From Mucilaginibacter sp. (GTDB taxonomy: Bacteria; Bacteroidota; Bacteroidia; Sphingobacteriales; Sphingobacteriaceae): a stretch of 38,926 nucleotides of DNA. Made by a program: the position numbers and the translations under genes. This document shows positions 1 to 8,515 of this stretch, piece by piece (position 1 is the stretch's first letter; each line of letters starts with the position of its first letter). The stretch spans positions 1-38,926 of the forward strand of contig JAQBOV010000078.1 of the NCBI GenBank assembly GCA_028287895.1, given 5' to 3'. The notes beneath the pieces are model-generated. The model was not told the origin of the DNA, made no database searches, and saw nothing but the letters and a program-made list of their open reading frames with translations.

Positions 1-57
1 GAGCATCCAGATATAAATGGAATTGATACAAGAAATGAATTTATCCCAATAAAATAA
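1..57 (+). CDS. Possible 3' end of a truncated upstream gene
   Basis: Frame 1 is open from the first base and ends at a TAA at 55-57, giving an 18-residue tail that ends in ...EFIPIK. The window edge cuts off everything upstream, so no domain can be seen. It could equally be a chance open stretch. Confidence 0.25.
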   Translation, partial: EHPDINGIDTRNEFIPIK

Positions 58-677
58 TGGTGAATTTGCTAAATCGGACGCCTAATATGTACTTCTTAAC
101 CCTCGCAACCGCTGGCAGGAGTGAAATAACGGGCCGCCTTGCGGAACTCCCTGTTTACTGGGCAATGATCAAGTACCCTTTCAAACTTCTGCAAATACCC
201 TGACCATCACCTCAAAAAATTCCTTCTGCCACAATCAAAACACATGTATAGCCAGTCCGTTATCCTGCTTCCTGTTTAACCAACATGTCTGATCAGACTA
301 TTATCTGCCTTATCAGGTTATTTTATTCGTAAATATAGCTTGAAATTTGACTAAACAAATCAAAAGCGCCCGATGATCTTTAAATGCATCCTGCTCATCG
401 GTTGCCCACAAGCCATTGGTCACAGTAATATGGTATTGCATCTCACAAAATACACCGACCAGTTCTTTTAGGTCGACCGGGATAAGTTCCGCACCTGTCC
501 CTCGTCAATGAATTAAAGGATTGCGCTATCCAGTCTGTGACTGTAAATTCATAGTCTTCTTGGATGACTTTCCCGAACTATAACAATACGCTCCGTGAGT
601 AATTGAATTAAATAGAATACTCATATGAATTGCGATTCGCGATTTGCGAATTGTAAATAAAATCACTATCATTGTAT
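58..677. other. Gene-poor stretch with short open remnants
   Basis: No ORF here has a convincing start and length. On the minus strand, several short open pieces in different frames read like protein fragments: 313-504 is 63 codons flanked by stops with no ATG near its start, and a shorter one lies near 110-225. This pattern fits a decayed gene or genes broken by frameshifts, but no family could be recognised. At about 628-652, just before the next gene, lies a degenerate repeat built from GCGATT/TTGCGAAT units. No IS ends or tRNA were seen. Confidence 0.4.
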
Positions 678-1199
678 ATGAAAGTACATAATGGCATGAG
701 GCCACATGATTTGGTCGTACTGCTGAAAATATTATCATCCGGTAAGGGCTTGTTAAATAAAGACATTGCAGCGAGCTTATTTATTAGCAATTCGGAGATT
801 AGCGAGTCATTGAATCGTTCGATGATCGCGAAACTCATCAGTCCGGATAAACAGGTTGTTTTCAAAACCGCTTTGTTCAATTTTTTAGAGCATGGATTAA
901 AATTCGTTTTTCCAGCTGAACCAGGTCCCGTTCTGCGGGGAATCGCAACTGCACACAGTGCCCCGGTCCTAAAGGATTACTTTGTCGCTGACGAAAGCTA
1001 TGTGTGGCCAAGTCCAAATGGCAAAATAAAGGGGCAAGCCATCGCTCCGTTATATCCTAACCAGGTTCTGGCAGTGATGAACGATGATAAACTATATGGC
1101 ATGCTGGCTTTAGTAGACGCCATTCGGGTGGGTAAAGTAAGAGAACAAAAAAAGGCGCTGGAATTATTAAAGCATTCCTTTGAGTCAGTATATGCATGA
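678..1199 (+). CDS. Winged-helix regulator-like protein, partner of adjacent nucleotidyltransferase
   Basis: The protein is 173 aa if it starts at ATG 678; a TTG six bases upstream is in frame but less likely. The N-terminal part (about residues 5-60) looks like a winged helix-turn-helix (LLNKDIAASLFISNSEISESL). The C-terminal part carries a distinctive pattern, HGLKFVFPAEPG...RGIATAHSAP...VWPSPNGKIKGQAIAPLYP, that I recall from uncharacterised bacterial proteins encoded beside a nucleotidyltransferase. It overlaps the next gene by 8 bases, so the two are co-translated. By analogy with AbiEi/AbiEii modules it would be a DNA-binding antitoxin or regulator. That role is inferred from context and no key residue proves it. 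Confidence 0.7.
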   Translation: MKVHNGMRPHDLVVLLKILSSGKGLLNKDIAASLFISNSEISESLNRSMIAKLISPDKQVVFKTALFNFLEHGLKFVFPAEPGPVLRGIATAHSAPVLKDYFVADESYVWPSPNGKIKGQAIAPLYPNQVLAVMNDDKLYGMLALVDAIRVGKVREQKKALELLKHSFESVYA

Positions 1200-1902
1200 G
1201 AATTTAGTTAGGTTAAAAGCAGTTAATCAGGTGTTGAAGGACCTGAATCAGGATTATGTTTTTGTGGGAGGTGCAACAGTTTCGTTATACGCGACTGATC
1301 CGGTAGCGGATATGGTCCGGCCAACAGATGACGTCGATGTCATCGTGGAACTGGCCAGCTATAAAGGTTATACCGAGCTTGAAGAGAGATTGCATTCTAT
1401 TGGATTTAAAAATGATATTACATCCGGTGTGATTTGCAGGTATAAAATTCAGGGCATTACTGTTGATGTAATGCCCACCCGTCCTGAAGCCATTGGATTT
1501 AGCAATATTTGGTACCCGGAAGGATTTCAAACAGCCATTGATTATCCTTTGGATAAGGATTCCGACATTAAAATATTTTCATTGCCTTATTTCGTGGCTT
1601 CCAAGTGGGAAGCTTTTAAAGTAAGAGGTACCGATTTCAGAACCAGCACAGACTTTGAGGACCTGGTTTATATATTCGAAAATGCCGGTGACTTTGAGGA
1701 GCAGATGAAAGTGTCGCCGATACATCTGAGAAATTATCTTCGCAATGAATTGGAAGCCGTTATAGACAGAGACGATTTTGAGGAAGGATTATATGCTCAT
1801 CTTAGCGGCGGATATGGCGGTATCGATGCAAATTATATCAAGAATAGATTGATATGGGCTTTTGATATGCACAGAGGGCTGTTCAAAGGTTATTCCCGTT
1901 AG
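1192..1902 (+). CDS. Nucleotidyltransferase-fold protein (AbiEii-like)
   Basis: The protein is 236 aa from ATG 1192; a TTG at 1180 would add four residues. It shows the polymerase-beta-type nucleotidyltransferase signature: GG at 26-27 (FVGGATVSLY), then RPTDDVDV at 43-50 with the metal-binding pair D47 and D49. A later block, ASKWEAFKVRGTDFRTSTDFEDL, resembles motif IV of AbiEii/DUF1814 proteins. Such enzymes transfer nucleotides to tRNA or protein and often act as toxins. It overlaps the preceding winged-helix gene by 8 bases. A role as toxin of a two-gene module is inferred; a housekeeping or resistance nucleotidyltransferase is the alternative. Confidence 0.8.
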   Translation: MHENLVRLKAVNQVLKDLNQDYVFVGGATVSLYATDPVADMVRPTDDVDVIVELASYKGYTELEERLHSIGFKNDITSGVICRYKIQGITVDVMPTRPEAIGFSNIWYPEGFQTAIDYPLDKDSDIKIFSLPYFVASKWEAFKVRGTDFRTSTDFEDLVYIFENAGDFEEQMKVSPIHLRNYLRNELEAVIDRDDFEEGLYAHLSGGYGGIDANYIKNRLIWAFDMHRGLFKGYSR

Positions 1903-1981
1903 GAAAAGCCGTTTCCTCATTCCGCCTTCTACATTCATCAACAATGTCTGAACTTTGTAATTATTATTTAAATTAATAGGA

Positions 1982-2003
1982 TATATAATCCATGGTATAT
2001 ATA
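1982..2003. promoter_or_regulatory. Palindromic operator upstream of marR-like gene
   Basis: An imperfect 22-bp palindrome is centred on CCATGG (1990-1995) with TATATA arms; two symmetric pairs mismatch. It ends 8 bases before the MarR start codon. The same CCATGG core recurs twice before the next gene, so it is a likely autoregulatory MarR site. Confidence 0.6.
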
Positions 2004-2011
2004 ATTGCATT

Positions 2012-2452
2012 ATGAAAATTGAGGATGAGATTAAGCAGGGACACTTTAACAGACCGCAGCATAAAGCAGGGATGAACCTGATTTTTACCGCTAACTGGCT
2101 ATTGAACGAAATTGCAATTACCCTCAAGCCGATTGGTCTTTCCCTCCAGCAGCTAAATGTCCTGGCAATCTTGAAGGGCCAGCCCAATCATACGGCAACA
2201 GTTAACCTGATTCGTGAGCGGCTAATTGACCGGATGCCGAATGTTTCCAGGTTGTTAAACAAGTTAATGGACAAAGGATTAATTAAGAAGGATCGCGATC
2301 TTTCCGATCAGCGGGTTGTATACATAAAACTTACTCCTGAAGGATTGAAAGTTGCATTAAAAGGAAGGGAACTTTTTAACAAAGTTCAGTATGGCCTCAA
2401 TGATGAGCAGGCAGAGTTGCTCCATGGCCTTTTAGAAAAAATAAGAACATAA
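2012..2452 (+). CDS. MarR family transcriptional regulator
   Basis: At 146 aa it has the normal MarR length. The winged helix spans about residues 45-115: the recognition region RERLIDRMPNVSRLLNKLMDKGLI is followed by the wing, KKDRDLSDQRVVYIKLTPEG, which is typical of the family. MarR proteins are dimeric repressors, often released by small phenolic or electrophilic ligands. A CCATGG palindrome lies directly upstream, and two more precede the oxidoreductase 57 bases downstream, so it probably represses itself and that gene. The ligand is unknown. Confidence 0.92.
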   Translation: MKIEDEIKQGHFNRPQHKAGMNLIFTANWLLNEIAITLKPIGLSLQQLNVLAILKGQPNHTATVNLIRERLIDRMPNVSRLLNKLMDKGLIKKDRDLSDQRVVYIKLTPEGLKVALKGRELFNKVQYGLNDEQAELLHGLLEKIRT

Positions 2453-2472
2453 AATTTTTTTACCAAGTATAA

Positions 2473-2496
2473 TCCATGGACTATTATTCCATGGAA
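2473..2496. promoter_or_regulatory. Tandem CCATGG palindromes, probable MarR operators
   Basis: TCCATGGA (2473-2480) and the perfect 10-mer TTCCATGGAA (2487-2496) sit 15 bp apart centre to centre, ending 13 bases before the oxidoreductase start. They match the core found upstream of the marR-like gene. No other CCATGG cluster was noticed nearby. Confidence 0.6.
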
Positions 2497-2509
2497 TTAG
2501 TTACGCACC

Positions 2510-3505
2510 ATGAAAAACAGAAAAATAACTTTAAAAAACAGGCCGGTCGGAATGCCGCTGCTTTCCAACTTTAATATCGAAGTAGAATTGATGCCGGTCA
2601 GCGCTCAGGGAGAAGTTCTTTTAAAATCTGTTTATGTTTCCGTAGATCCATACCTGCGCGGTAAAATGAACGGCACTCATCCGCCCATATTTGAGTTAAA
2701 CGAGCCGGCAGCGTCAAAAATCATCGCCGAGGTAGTTGAATCCAACAATGAAAGTTTCAAAAAAGGCGACTATGTCTCCGCCTACCTAAAATGGCAAGAA
2801 TACCAGGTATCTGATGGAACAGCATTGCAAAAGATCGATTCAAACACTGCTCCGCTAAGCAATTATTTAGGCGTTTTAGGAATAACCGGATTGTCCGCAT
2901 ACATCGCATTAATGGACATCGGAAAACCTAAAAAAGGCGAAACAATGGTGGTGTCAGGCGCAGCCGGCGCCGTGGGAACAATAGCAGGCCAAATCGGAAA
3001 AATTATGGGATGCAAGGTTGTTGGAATTGTTGGTACCGACGAAAAGATAGCGCTTCTTAAAACAAAATTTGGATATGATGAGGCTATAAATTATAAGACC
3101 GCGCCTGATATAAAAGCCGCGATCGCGGAGCTGTGTCCGGAGGGTGTTGATATTTATTTTGACAATGTTGGCGGAACGATCTCCGACAGCGTGATCGCTA
3201 ATATGAATAACTATGGCCGGATCCCGGTTTGCGGCACAATTTCCAACTACAATGACATAGAAGAACAAACCGGTCCAAGACTGCTTCCTATCGTCGTTTA
3301 TAAGTTCCTGACCATTCAAGGTTTTTTGATAGGCGACCATGCGGCCAGGTTCCCCGGGGTGACAGCCCAACTAGCGGCCTGGTTAAAAGAAGGTAAAATC
3401 ACTCATTCAGAAACAATTCTGGAAGGCTTCGATAAACTGCCTGCAGCTTTTATAGGGCTTTTTGAAGGCACGAATGAAGGCAAGATGATTGTCAAAATTA
3501 ATTGA
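2510..3505 (+). CDS. NADP-dependent zinc-free medium-chain oxidoreductase (MDR, CurA/LTB4DH-like)
   Basis: At 331 aa it is full length for the zinc-independent MDR group of alkenal/one reductases and curcumin or leukotriene B4 dehydrogenases. The N-terminal GroES-like part contains VYVSVDPYLRGKMN. The Rossmann domain has the nucleotide loop SGAAGAVGTIAGQIGK (about 148-163), followed by YDEAINYKT and VDIYFDNVGG, all typical of the subfamily. These enzymes reduce the double bond of alpha,beta-unsaturated carbonyls with NADPH. Placement downstream of a MarR gene with shared operators suggests an inducible detoxification unit. The physiological substrate cannot be read from sequence. Confidence 0.9.
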   Translation: MKNRKITLKNRPVGMPLLSNFNIEVELMPVSAQGEVLLKSVYVSVDPYLRGKMNGTHPPIFELNEPAASKIIAEVVESNNESFKKGDYVSAYLKWQEYQVSDGTALQKIDSNTAPLSNYLGVLGITGLSAYIALMDIGKPKKGETMVVSGAAGAVGTIAGQIGKIMGCKVVGIVGTDEKIALLKTKFGYDEAINYKTAPDIKAAIAELCPEGVDIYFDNVGGTISDSVIANMNNYGRIPVCGTISNYNDIEEQTGPRLLPIVVYKFLTIQGFLIGDHAARFPGVTAQLAAWLKEGKITHSETILEGFDKLPAAFIGLFEGTNEGKMIVKIN

Positions 3506-3556
3506 ACGTACGAATAGGCCGCTAACAGTTAGTCGCCTGAAAGCGATGTAAGGGAT

Positions 3557-4090
3557 ATGGAAGATGCAGTGTTACGGGACTTGATAAAGGGATGTTTAAG
3601 AAACGAGAAAAAACATCAGAAAAAATTATATAAAGCCTTTTATAGCTTCGCGTGCAGTATTGCATTACGTTACGCAAGCGACAGGGAAGAGGCATCTATT
3701 ATTATGAACAAGGGCTTTTATTCGGCTTTCACTTCTTTAAGTGATTACAAAGAAACTATGGCTTTTAAAGAATGGTTGCACTATTTTATGGTTCAGGCGT
3801 CTATCAAACATTATTTGGATAAAAGGCAACTTCCTGCCCCAGTACCTGGATCAAAAACAGACGATATGGATTCCAACCCCCATCATTTAGAAGACGGCTT
3901 TTCCAACAGTAATGGCATTAAAATGCTGCATCAATTACCAAACCTTTGCAGGATAGTTTTTAACCTTTTTGTTATCGAGGGTTATGAGCATGAGAAAATT
4001 GCCGGTTTGCTGGACATTTCAGCTTACACCTCGCGGGTGGTTTTAACGAGCGCCAGGAAGAAATTAAGCAGTTTAATGAGTGTGGAATAA
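3557..4090 (+). CDS. Divergent ECF-type RNA polymerase sigma factor
   Basis: The protein is 177 aa. Residues 10-90 resemble sigma region 2 (LYKAFYSFACSIALRYASDREEA...FYSAFTSL...FKEWLHYFMVQASIKHYLDKR). Residues 125-175 match region 4 (LPNLCRIVFNLFVIEGYEHEKIAGLLDISAYTSRVVLTSARKKL), close to the Bacteroidota pattern VFNLYVIEGYSHKEIA. Region 2 departs from the usual consensus and the final promoter-reading helix is also changed (YTSRVVLT). No anti-sigma factor or SusC/D pair is adjacent. It could be an ECF factor of an unusual group or a degenerating paralogue. Confidence 0.75.
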   Translation: MEDAVLRDLIKGCLRNEKKHQKKLYKAFYSFACSIALRYASDREEASIIMNKGFYSAFTSLSDYKETMAFKEWLHYFMVQASIKHYLDKRQLPAPVPGSKTDDMDSNPHHLEDGFSNSNGIKMLHQLPNLCRIVFNLFVIEGYEHEKIAGLLDISAYTSRVVLTSARKKLSSLMSVE

Positions 4091-4103
4091 TTAATTTGTC
4101 CGT

Positions 4104-4136
4104 TCGGGTCTGGTCATGGAAATTAAACAGACCGGA
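4104..4136 (+). terminator. Weak hairpin downstream of sigma factor
   Basis: TCGGGTCTG and CAGACCGGA can pair with one mismatch around a 15-base loop, 14 bases after the sigma-factor stop. No proper T-run follows, so termination is doubtful. The rest of 4091-4421 holds no gene. A weak promoter-like element, TTG-N20-TACTTTCG ending at 4413, precedes the topoisomerase start. Confidence 0.25.
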
Positions 4137-4421
4137 AGTTTAATCAGCATACCATCACTTGAATTTGTCTATCGAGACTCTTCGAATTACTTACCCTTAT
4201 TTGTAACTACCTGGTTTCAAATGATATGGAAAAAAAGATAAGTATATGTTTTGAGTCGATCTTAAAATTTCGAATAAACAATCAAAATACATAGCATTTA
4301 TTTACAATTTATATGAAAACCATTGACAAAATGCATAAATACTTTCCGCGGTTCGACTTCAAGGACCGTTTTTCCACAAAGGTTGCAGCACCATACCTAT
4401 TTAGCTACTTTCGGCTGGTAT

Positions 4422-6269
4422 ATGAAAGTTGTCATTGCTGAAAAGCCATCAGTTGCCCGTGAGATCGCCAAAGTTTTCGGTGCAACCATAAAAAAGGATG
4501 GTTATATCGAAGGTAAAGGATACACCTTTACCTGGGCCTTCGGGCATTTATTGCAGCTGGCGCCCCCTCAGGAATATGGCTTTTATGGCTGGAATGTACA
4601 AAACCTGCCCATGCTGCCGCAAAAATTCAAGCTTTCCATACGCAAGGTTAAAACTAAGGATGGCATGGTGGATGATCCTGCGGTTAAAAAGCAGCTGGAC
4701 ACCATCAAAGCATTATTTGATGAAGCTACAGAGATCATCGTGGCAACCGATGCGGGAAGAGAAGGTGAGCTGATATTCAGGTATATTTACTACTATTTAA
4801 AATGCAAAAAAACATTTAAACGTCTCTGGATATCTTCCCAGACAGACGAGGCCATAAAAGAAGGTTTTCGCAACTTAAAGCCGGGCTCCGATTACGATAC
4901 TTTATTTAATTCCGCACATTGCAGGTCGCAATCCGACTGGCTGGTGGGAATGAATGCCACCCAGGCCCTCAGCTTGTCTTCCGGTACGCGTTCGGTACTT
5001 TCCCTGGGCAGGGTGCAAACTCCCACCCTTGCTATGATCTGCGCGCGTTATCTTGAAAATAAGAATTTTTTGCCCCAGACTTATTACCAGGTCAGCATCC
5101 GGGTGGATAAGGACGGCCAGATTTTCCGGGCCGTATCCGATGCAAATTTTAAGACGAAAGAAGCAGCACAGCTTATTATTGACCAGGTAACGGACGTTGC
5201 GTCCGGTTTTCCAAATGGAGGGCATATCCTGAGTGTTGAGGCAAAGCCGCGCAAAGAACCACCGCCTTTATTACATGATCTGAGCAGCCTGCAGCAGGAA
5301 GCCAACAAACGCAAGGGCTTTACCGCTGATCAAACACTCACTTTGCTGCAAAACCTGTACGAAAGTAAACTGGTAACCTATCCGCGTACCGGAAGCCGCT
5401 ATATTGGTGATGATGTGTTTGCCGGAGTACCGCAGCTTATCGAAAAGTTTAAAGATCATGCGGATTTTGGCAAACAGGCCACGTGGTTGTCAGAGGCTAA
5501 ACTAAATAAGCGCAGTGTGAATGCCAAAAAAGTAACTGATCACCATGCTATTTTGCCTACCGGGGAAACTCCTTACCAGCTTAGCCCGGATAAGCAGGCT
5601 ATTTATGATCTCGTTGCCGGCCGGATGTTAGAGGCTTTTCACCAGGAATGCGTCAAAGAGATTACCAGGATCACTGTACAATCCGGAACCAGCTTCATCG
5701 CCAGCGGGACCGTTATTAATTCTGCAGGATGGCGTGCGGTGTTTAACGAACCGGACGAAGAAAAAAAGGATGAAGAGAACCCGTCGCTTCCTAAAGTTCG
5801 CCAGGGGGAGGATCTTCCTGTGGTTGAAAAAACCTTATTGGAGAAACAAACAAAACCCAAACCGCTCTTTAACGAGGCTGCCTTGCTAAAAGCCCTGGAA
5901 ACAGCGGGCAAAGAGATAGATGATGAAGAACTGCGGTATGCCATGAAGGATAGCGGGCTGGGTACACCGGCAACCCGTGCAGCCATTATAGAAACGCTGA
6001 TCAAACGGGATTACATCCTGCGCGAAAAAAAGAACCTTCTGCCTACGCAAACCGGGCTGGCCGTTTACAATGTTGTTAAAGACTATAGGATAGCACAAGC
6101 GGAATTGACCGGAAACTGGGAGAAACGCCTGGAAGAAATACGTTCGGGTGCCTCCGTCACGGGTTTCCAGGAAGAGATCAAAGCTTATACCAGGACTATC
6201 ACACAGGAACTACTCAGGGCTGGCGCAGCCATGGTCATTAAACCCGCAGAAGCCATACCAGTAAAGTAA
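4422..6269 (+). CDS. topB: DNA topoisomerase III (type IA)
   Basis: The start at ATG 4422 gives 615 aa beginning MKVVIAEKPSVARE, the standard TOPRIM opening; the frame is open further upstream, but that sequence does not look coding. TOPRIM acidic residues lie in EKPS (7-10) and ATDAGREGE (108-116). The conserved SVLSLGRVQTPTL is at 191-203 and the catalytic tyrosine is Y320 in VTYPRTGSRYIGDD. The enzyme passes single strands through a transient 5'-phosphotyrosine break to decatenate DNA. TopB of this kind is a frequent cargo of Bacteroidota conjugative elements, which fits the mobilisation genes downstream. It converges with the helicase, leaving only 7 bases between stop codons. Confidence 0.95.
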   Translation: MKVVIAEKPSVAREIAKVFGATIKKDGYIEGKGYTFTWAFGHLLQLAPPQEYGFYGWNVQNLPMLPQKFKLSIRKVKTKDGMVDDPAVKKQLDTIKALFDEATEIIVATDAGREGELIFRYIYYYLKCKKTFKRLWISSQTDEAIKEGFRNLKPGSDYDTLFNSAHCRSQSDWLVGMNATQALSLSSGTRSVLSLGRVQTPTLAMICARYLENKNFLPQTYYQVSIRVDKDGQIFRAVSDANFKTKEAAQLIIDQVTDVASGFPNGGHILSVEAKPRKEPPPLLHDLSSLQQEANKRKGFTADQTLTLLQNLYESKLVTYPRTGSRYIGDDVFAGVPQLIEKFKDHADFGKQATWLSEAKLNKRSVNAKKVTDHHAILPTGETPYQLSPDKQAIYDLVAGRMLEAFHQECVKEITRITVQSGTSFIASGTVINSAGWRAVFNEPDEEKKDEENPSLPKVRQGEDLPVVEKTLLEKQTKPKPLFNEAALLKALETAGKEIDDEELRYAMKDSGLGTPATRAAIIETLIKRDYILREKKNLLPTQTGLAVYNVVKDYRIAQAELTGNWEKRLEEIRSGASVTGFQEEIKAYTRTITQELLRAGAAMVIKPAEAIPVK

Positions 6270-6276
6270 TTACTAT

Positions 6277-8169
6277 TTAGTGCTCCCAGACACTCTGGTA
6301 ACCACCGATCTTGTCAGCATAGCTAATCAGCTCGGCATAAAACGGCAACCGGCTAAGGGTTGAGCTGTCCCCGATAATGATCAGCTTTTTCCGGGCCCTG
6401 GTCATGGCTACATTCATGCGCCGGATATCAGCAAGAAAGCCAATTGCTCCTTCGGCGTTACTCCTGGTCAAACTGATAAGGACAATATCACGTTCCTGTC
6501 CCTGGAAGCTATCGATGGTATTAACTGAAATATAATCCTCATACCGGTGTAACCGGGGGGTATGTAGCAGCTGTTCTTTCAGCAGACGTATCTGTTCGCT
6601 GTAGGGGGATACCACTGCTATTGTCGGGAAATCAGTTAAAGTGTAGTGCCCTTCCAGGGTGATTACCAGCTTTTCAAAATACCTGAACAGGAATGCGGCC
6701 TCTTCAGGATTGGCCACACTGGTGCCCACAGGTTTTTCCTCAAATCCGCTGCCCGCAGTATCTATAAATACCATGGGCAGGTCACCGGCAAACAGCACGC
6801 GGTCTGCTACCGAAGTATGCGCTTTTAAAGCATTATGATAAAAAACGCCGGAAGAATAATTCATAATGGCTTTGTTCATCCGGTACTGCAGATCAAGCAG
6901 GGTAACGGCCTGGGGGTACATGGAAATACACTTTTCAAGCAAAGTAGTGCTTAATCCGTTTCTTGCAGCATCATCTGATTTAATGGTCGGTGAAAGCTGA
7001 CAATGGTCACCGGCCAGGACCAGCTTCTTTGCCTTCAATATCGGAATCCAGCTGGCAGGCTCCAATGCTTGTCCGGCCTCGTCAATAACCACTGTCCGGA
7101 ATTTAAGGTTTTTTATGGTATAATGATTCGAACCGGCAAGTGTTGCCGTAATGATGTGTGCTTTTGCAACCAGGTCGCTGATGATATATTCTTCCGTTTT
7201 GCCAACCTCTTTCATGATCTTATGGGCTTCGTCAAACAGCGCCTTGCGCTGGTCGCGTTCGGCCTTGCCAAAGCTGCGCTTATACTTATGGCCCATGTTT
7301 TTGTATTCAGCAGCCTGCTTTTTAAGCCTTTTGCTTTCTTTCATATAGGGATGGGCGGCCATTTGGCTGTCCAGAGTTAGGTCCGTTAATCTTTCTGAAA
7401 CTCTGGCGGGGTTGCCGATCCGCAATACATTCAGGCCTTCCGCAGATAGTTTTTCGCTGAGCAGATCAACTGCTGTATTACTTGGAGCCACGACTAAAAC
7501 TTGTTCCTGCCTGGCTATCAGGCTGACGGCCCGGACCAATGTTGTAGTTTTGCCGGTGCCCGGAGGTCCATGTATGATCGCAAGATCCTGTGCCGAAATG
7601 ATCTTCTCCACGGCCGACTGCTGGGAGGTGTTTAAACCTGTTTCAGGCAGCGTGATGGCTTCCGGCAGGAACATGGGGCTCATTTTACCTGTAAGTATTT
7701 GTATCAGCCTGCCTTCTACGGGATCGGTCCTGAGTTTGGCGGCATGCCTGAGCGCGCCATGCATCTCCTCATAATTGTTATTGTCAAACAATAGTTCAAT
7801 GCCCAGTTTCCCGTCGCTGCACCAGTCCGGCAGTTCCTCAGTAAAGAGGTTGATTTTTATCCGGTCACCACTCTGGTAGGAAATGATTCCCTCTACACGG
7901 TCGTTCTTTGGATCATGATTAGAGAAAAGCACTGCAGGGCTGCCGAACCGCAGCTGGTGAAATAGGTCCAGGTGGGTTCTTCTTTCGGCTTCGACACTCA
8001 GGTAATCCCCCCGGACAGGTTCACAACCGGTTATTGCAACCGGGTACCATGCCAGGCCCGCCGCCCGGCGGTCATGGACCGAAGTTGTTGATGCCCGTTT
8101 TAAATAAGTCTCCCGGTCCTCCGTCTGTTCCGTTTTTAGCAGGTCCGCAAGCTTTTTGAAGTAATCCAT
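6277..8169 (-). CDS. SF1B helicase of UPF1/IGHMBP2 type
   Basis: ATG 8169 gives 630 aa starting MDYFKKLADL; the frame is open 48 bases further upstream, but a promoter -7 box lies there. The N-terminal 180 residues resemble the beta-barrel/stalk region of the SMUBP-2 group. Helicase motifs follow in order: Walker A GPPGTGKT (201-208), DEAGQALEP (II), GDHCQLSPT (III), QYRMN (IV region), VNTIDSFQGQERDIVLISLTRSN (V) and RRMNVAMTRARKKLIIIGD (VI). It would unwind nucleic acid 5' to 3'. No nuclease domain is present. It may serve the mobile-element region or be a housekeeping helicase. Confidence 0.92.
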   Translation of the reverse strand: MDYFKKLADLLKTEQTEDRETYLKRASTTSVHDRRAAGLAWYPVAITGCEPVRGDYLSVEAERRTHLDLFHQLRFGSPAVLFSNHDPKNDRVEGIISYQSGDRIKINLFTEELPDWCSDGKLGIELLFDNNNYEEMHGALRHAAKLRTDPVEGRLIQILTGKMSPMFLPEAITLPETGLNTSQQSAVEKIISAQDLAIIHGPPGTGKTTTLVRAVSLIARQEQVLVVAPSNTAVDLLSEKLSAEGLNVLRIGNPARVSERLTDLTLDSQMAAHPYMKESKRLKKQAAEYKNMGHKYKRSFGKAERDQRKALFDEAHKIMKEVGKTEEYIISDLVAKAHIITATLAGSNHYTIKNLKFRTVVIDEAGQALEPASWIPILKAKKLVLAGDHCQLSPTIKSDDAARNGLSTTLLEKCISMYPQAVTLLDLQYRMNKAIMNYSSGVFYHNALKAHTSVADRVLFAGDLPMVFIDTAGSGFEEKPVGTSVANPEEAAFLFRYFEKLVITLEGHYTLTDFPTIAVVSPYSEQIRLLKEQLLHTPRLHRYEDYISVNTIDSFQGQERDIVLISLTRSNAEGAIGFLADIRRMNVAMTRARKKLIIIGDSSTLSRLPFYAELISYADKIGGYQSVWEH

Positions 8170-8174
8170 TCGTG

Positions 8175-8203
8175 CAAAGGTAAGAATTACCGCTGCCAGG
8201 AAA
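8175..8203 (-). promoter_or_regulatory. Bacteroidota-type promoter for the helicase
   Basis: On the minus strand TACCTTTG (8175-8182) matches TAnnTTTG exactly, with TTTC 17 bases upstream as a weak -33 box. Transcription would start almost at the ATG, which supports choosing 8169 as the start. Confidence 0.45.
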
Positions 8204-8515
8204 TGATGATATATCAAACACCAGACGGACAGGCAGCATTAAAGGTTAAACCCCCCTTATTGAAGACGCTTAAAATATTTTCTGGGAAGAAGAGTCAGAC
8301 CCGGATCAGTTGTTGCAAAAAATGCAACTGCTGCCGATGACTGCAAGAGGGCGGCGTCCGGTTACCTGCCCCGGGCGGCGCATCTAAAACCAGGCAGTTC
8401 AACTAGAAAAAGGTAATTTAAGCGCCTCCGGTGTGCTGTCATTGACCCGGCCAAATTTATACTTTGGCTGGCGGGCTTAAAAGCAGACTATCGGGAGTCC
8501 GCAAAAAATAAAAGT
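8204..8515. other. Intergenic stretch with one possible gene remnant
   Basis: No full gene is present. On the plus strand 8274-8387 is a 37-codon open piece (NIFWEEES...QLLPMTARG) bounded by stops, which reads like a C-terminal fragment but cannot be assigned. A GTTGCA/TGCAAC inverted repeat lies near 8315-8335. Otherwise nothing is recognisable. Confidence 0.35.

Noticed and set aside
4323..4421. N-terminal extension of topoisomerase III
   Set aside because: The open frame extends 33 codons upstream, but MKVVIAEKPS at 4422 is the universal TopB start and the extension has no coding character.
8274..8387. 37-codon gene between helicase and phosphoesterase
   Set aside because: No start codon near its beginning and no recognisable family; noted only as a possible remnant.
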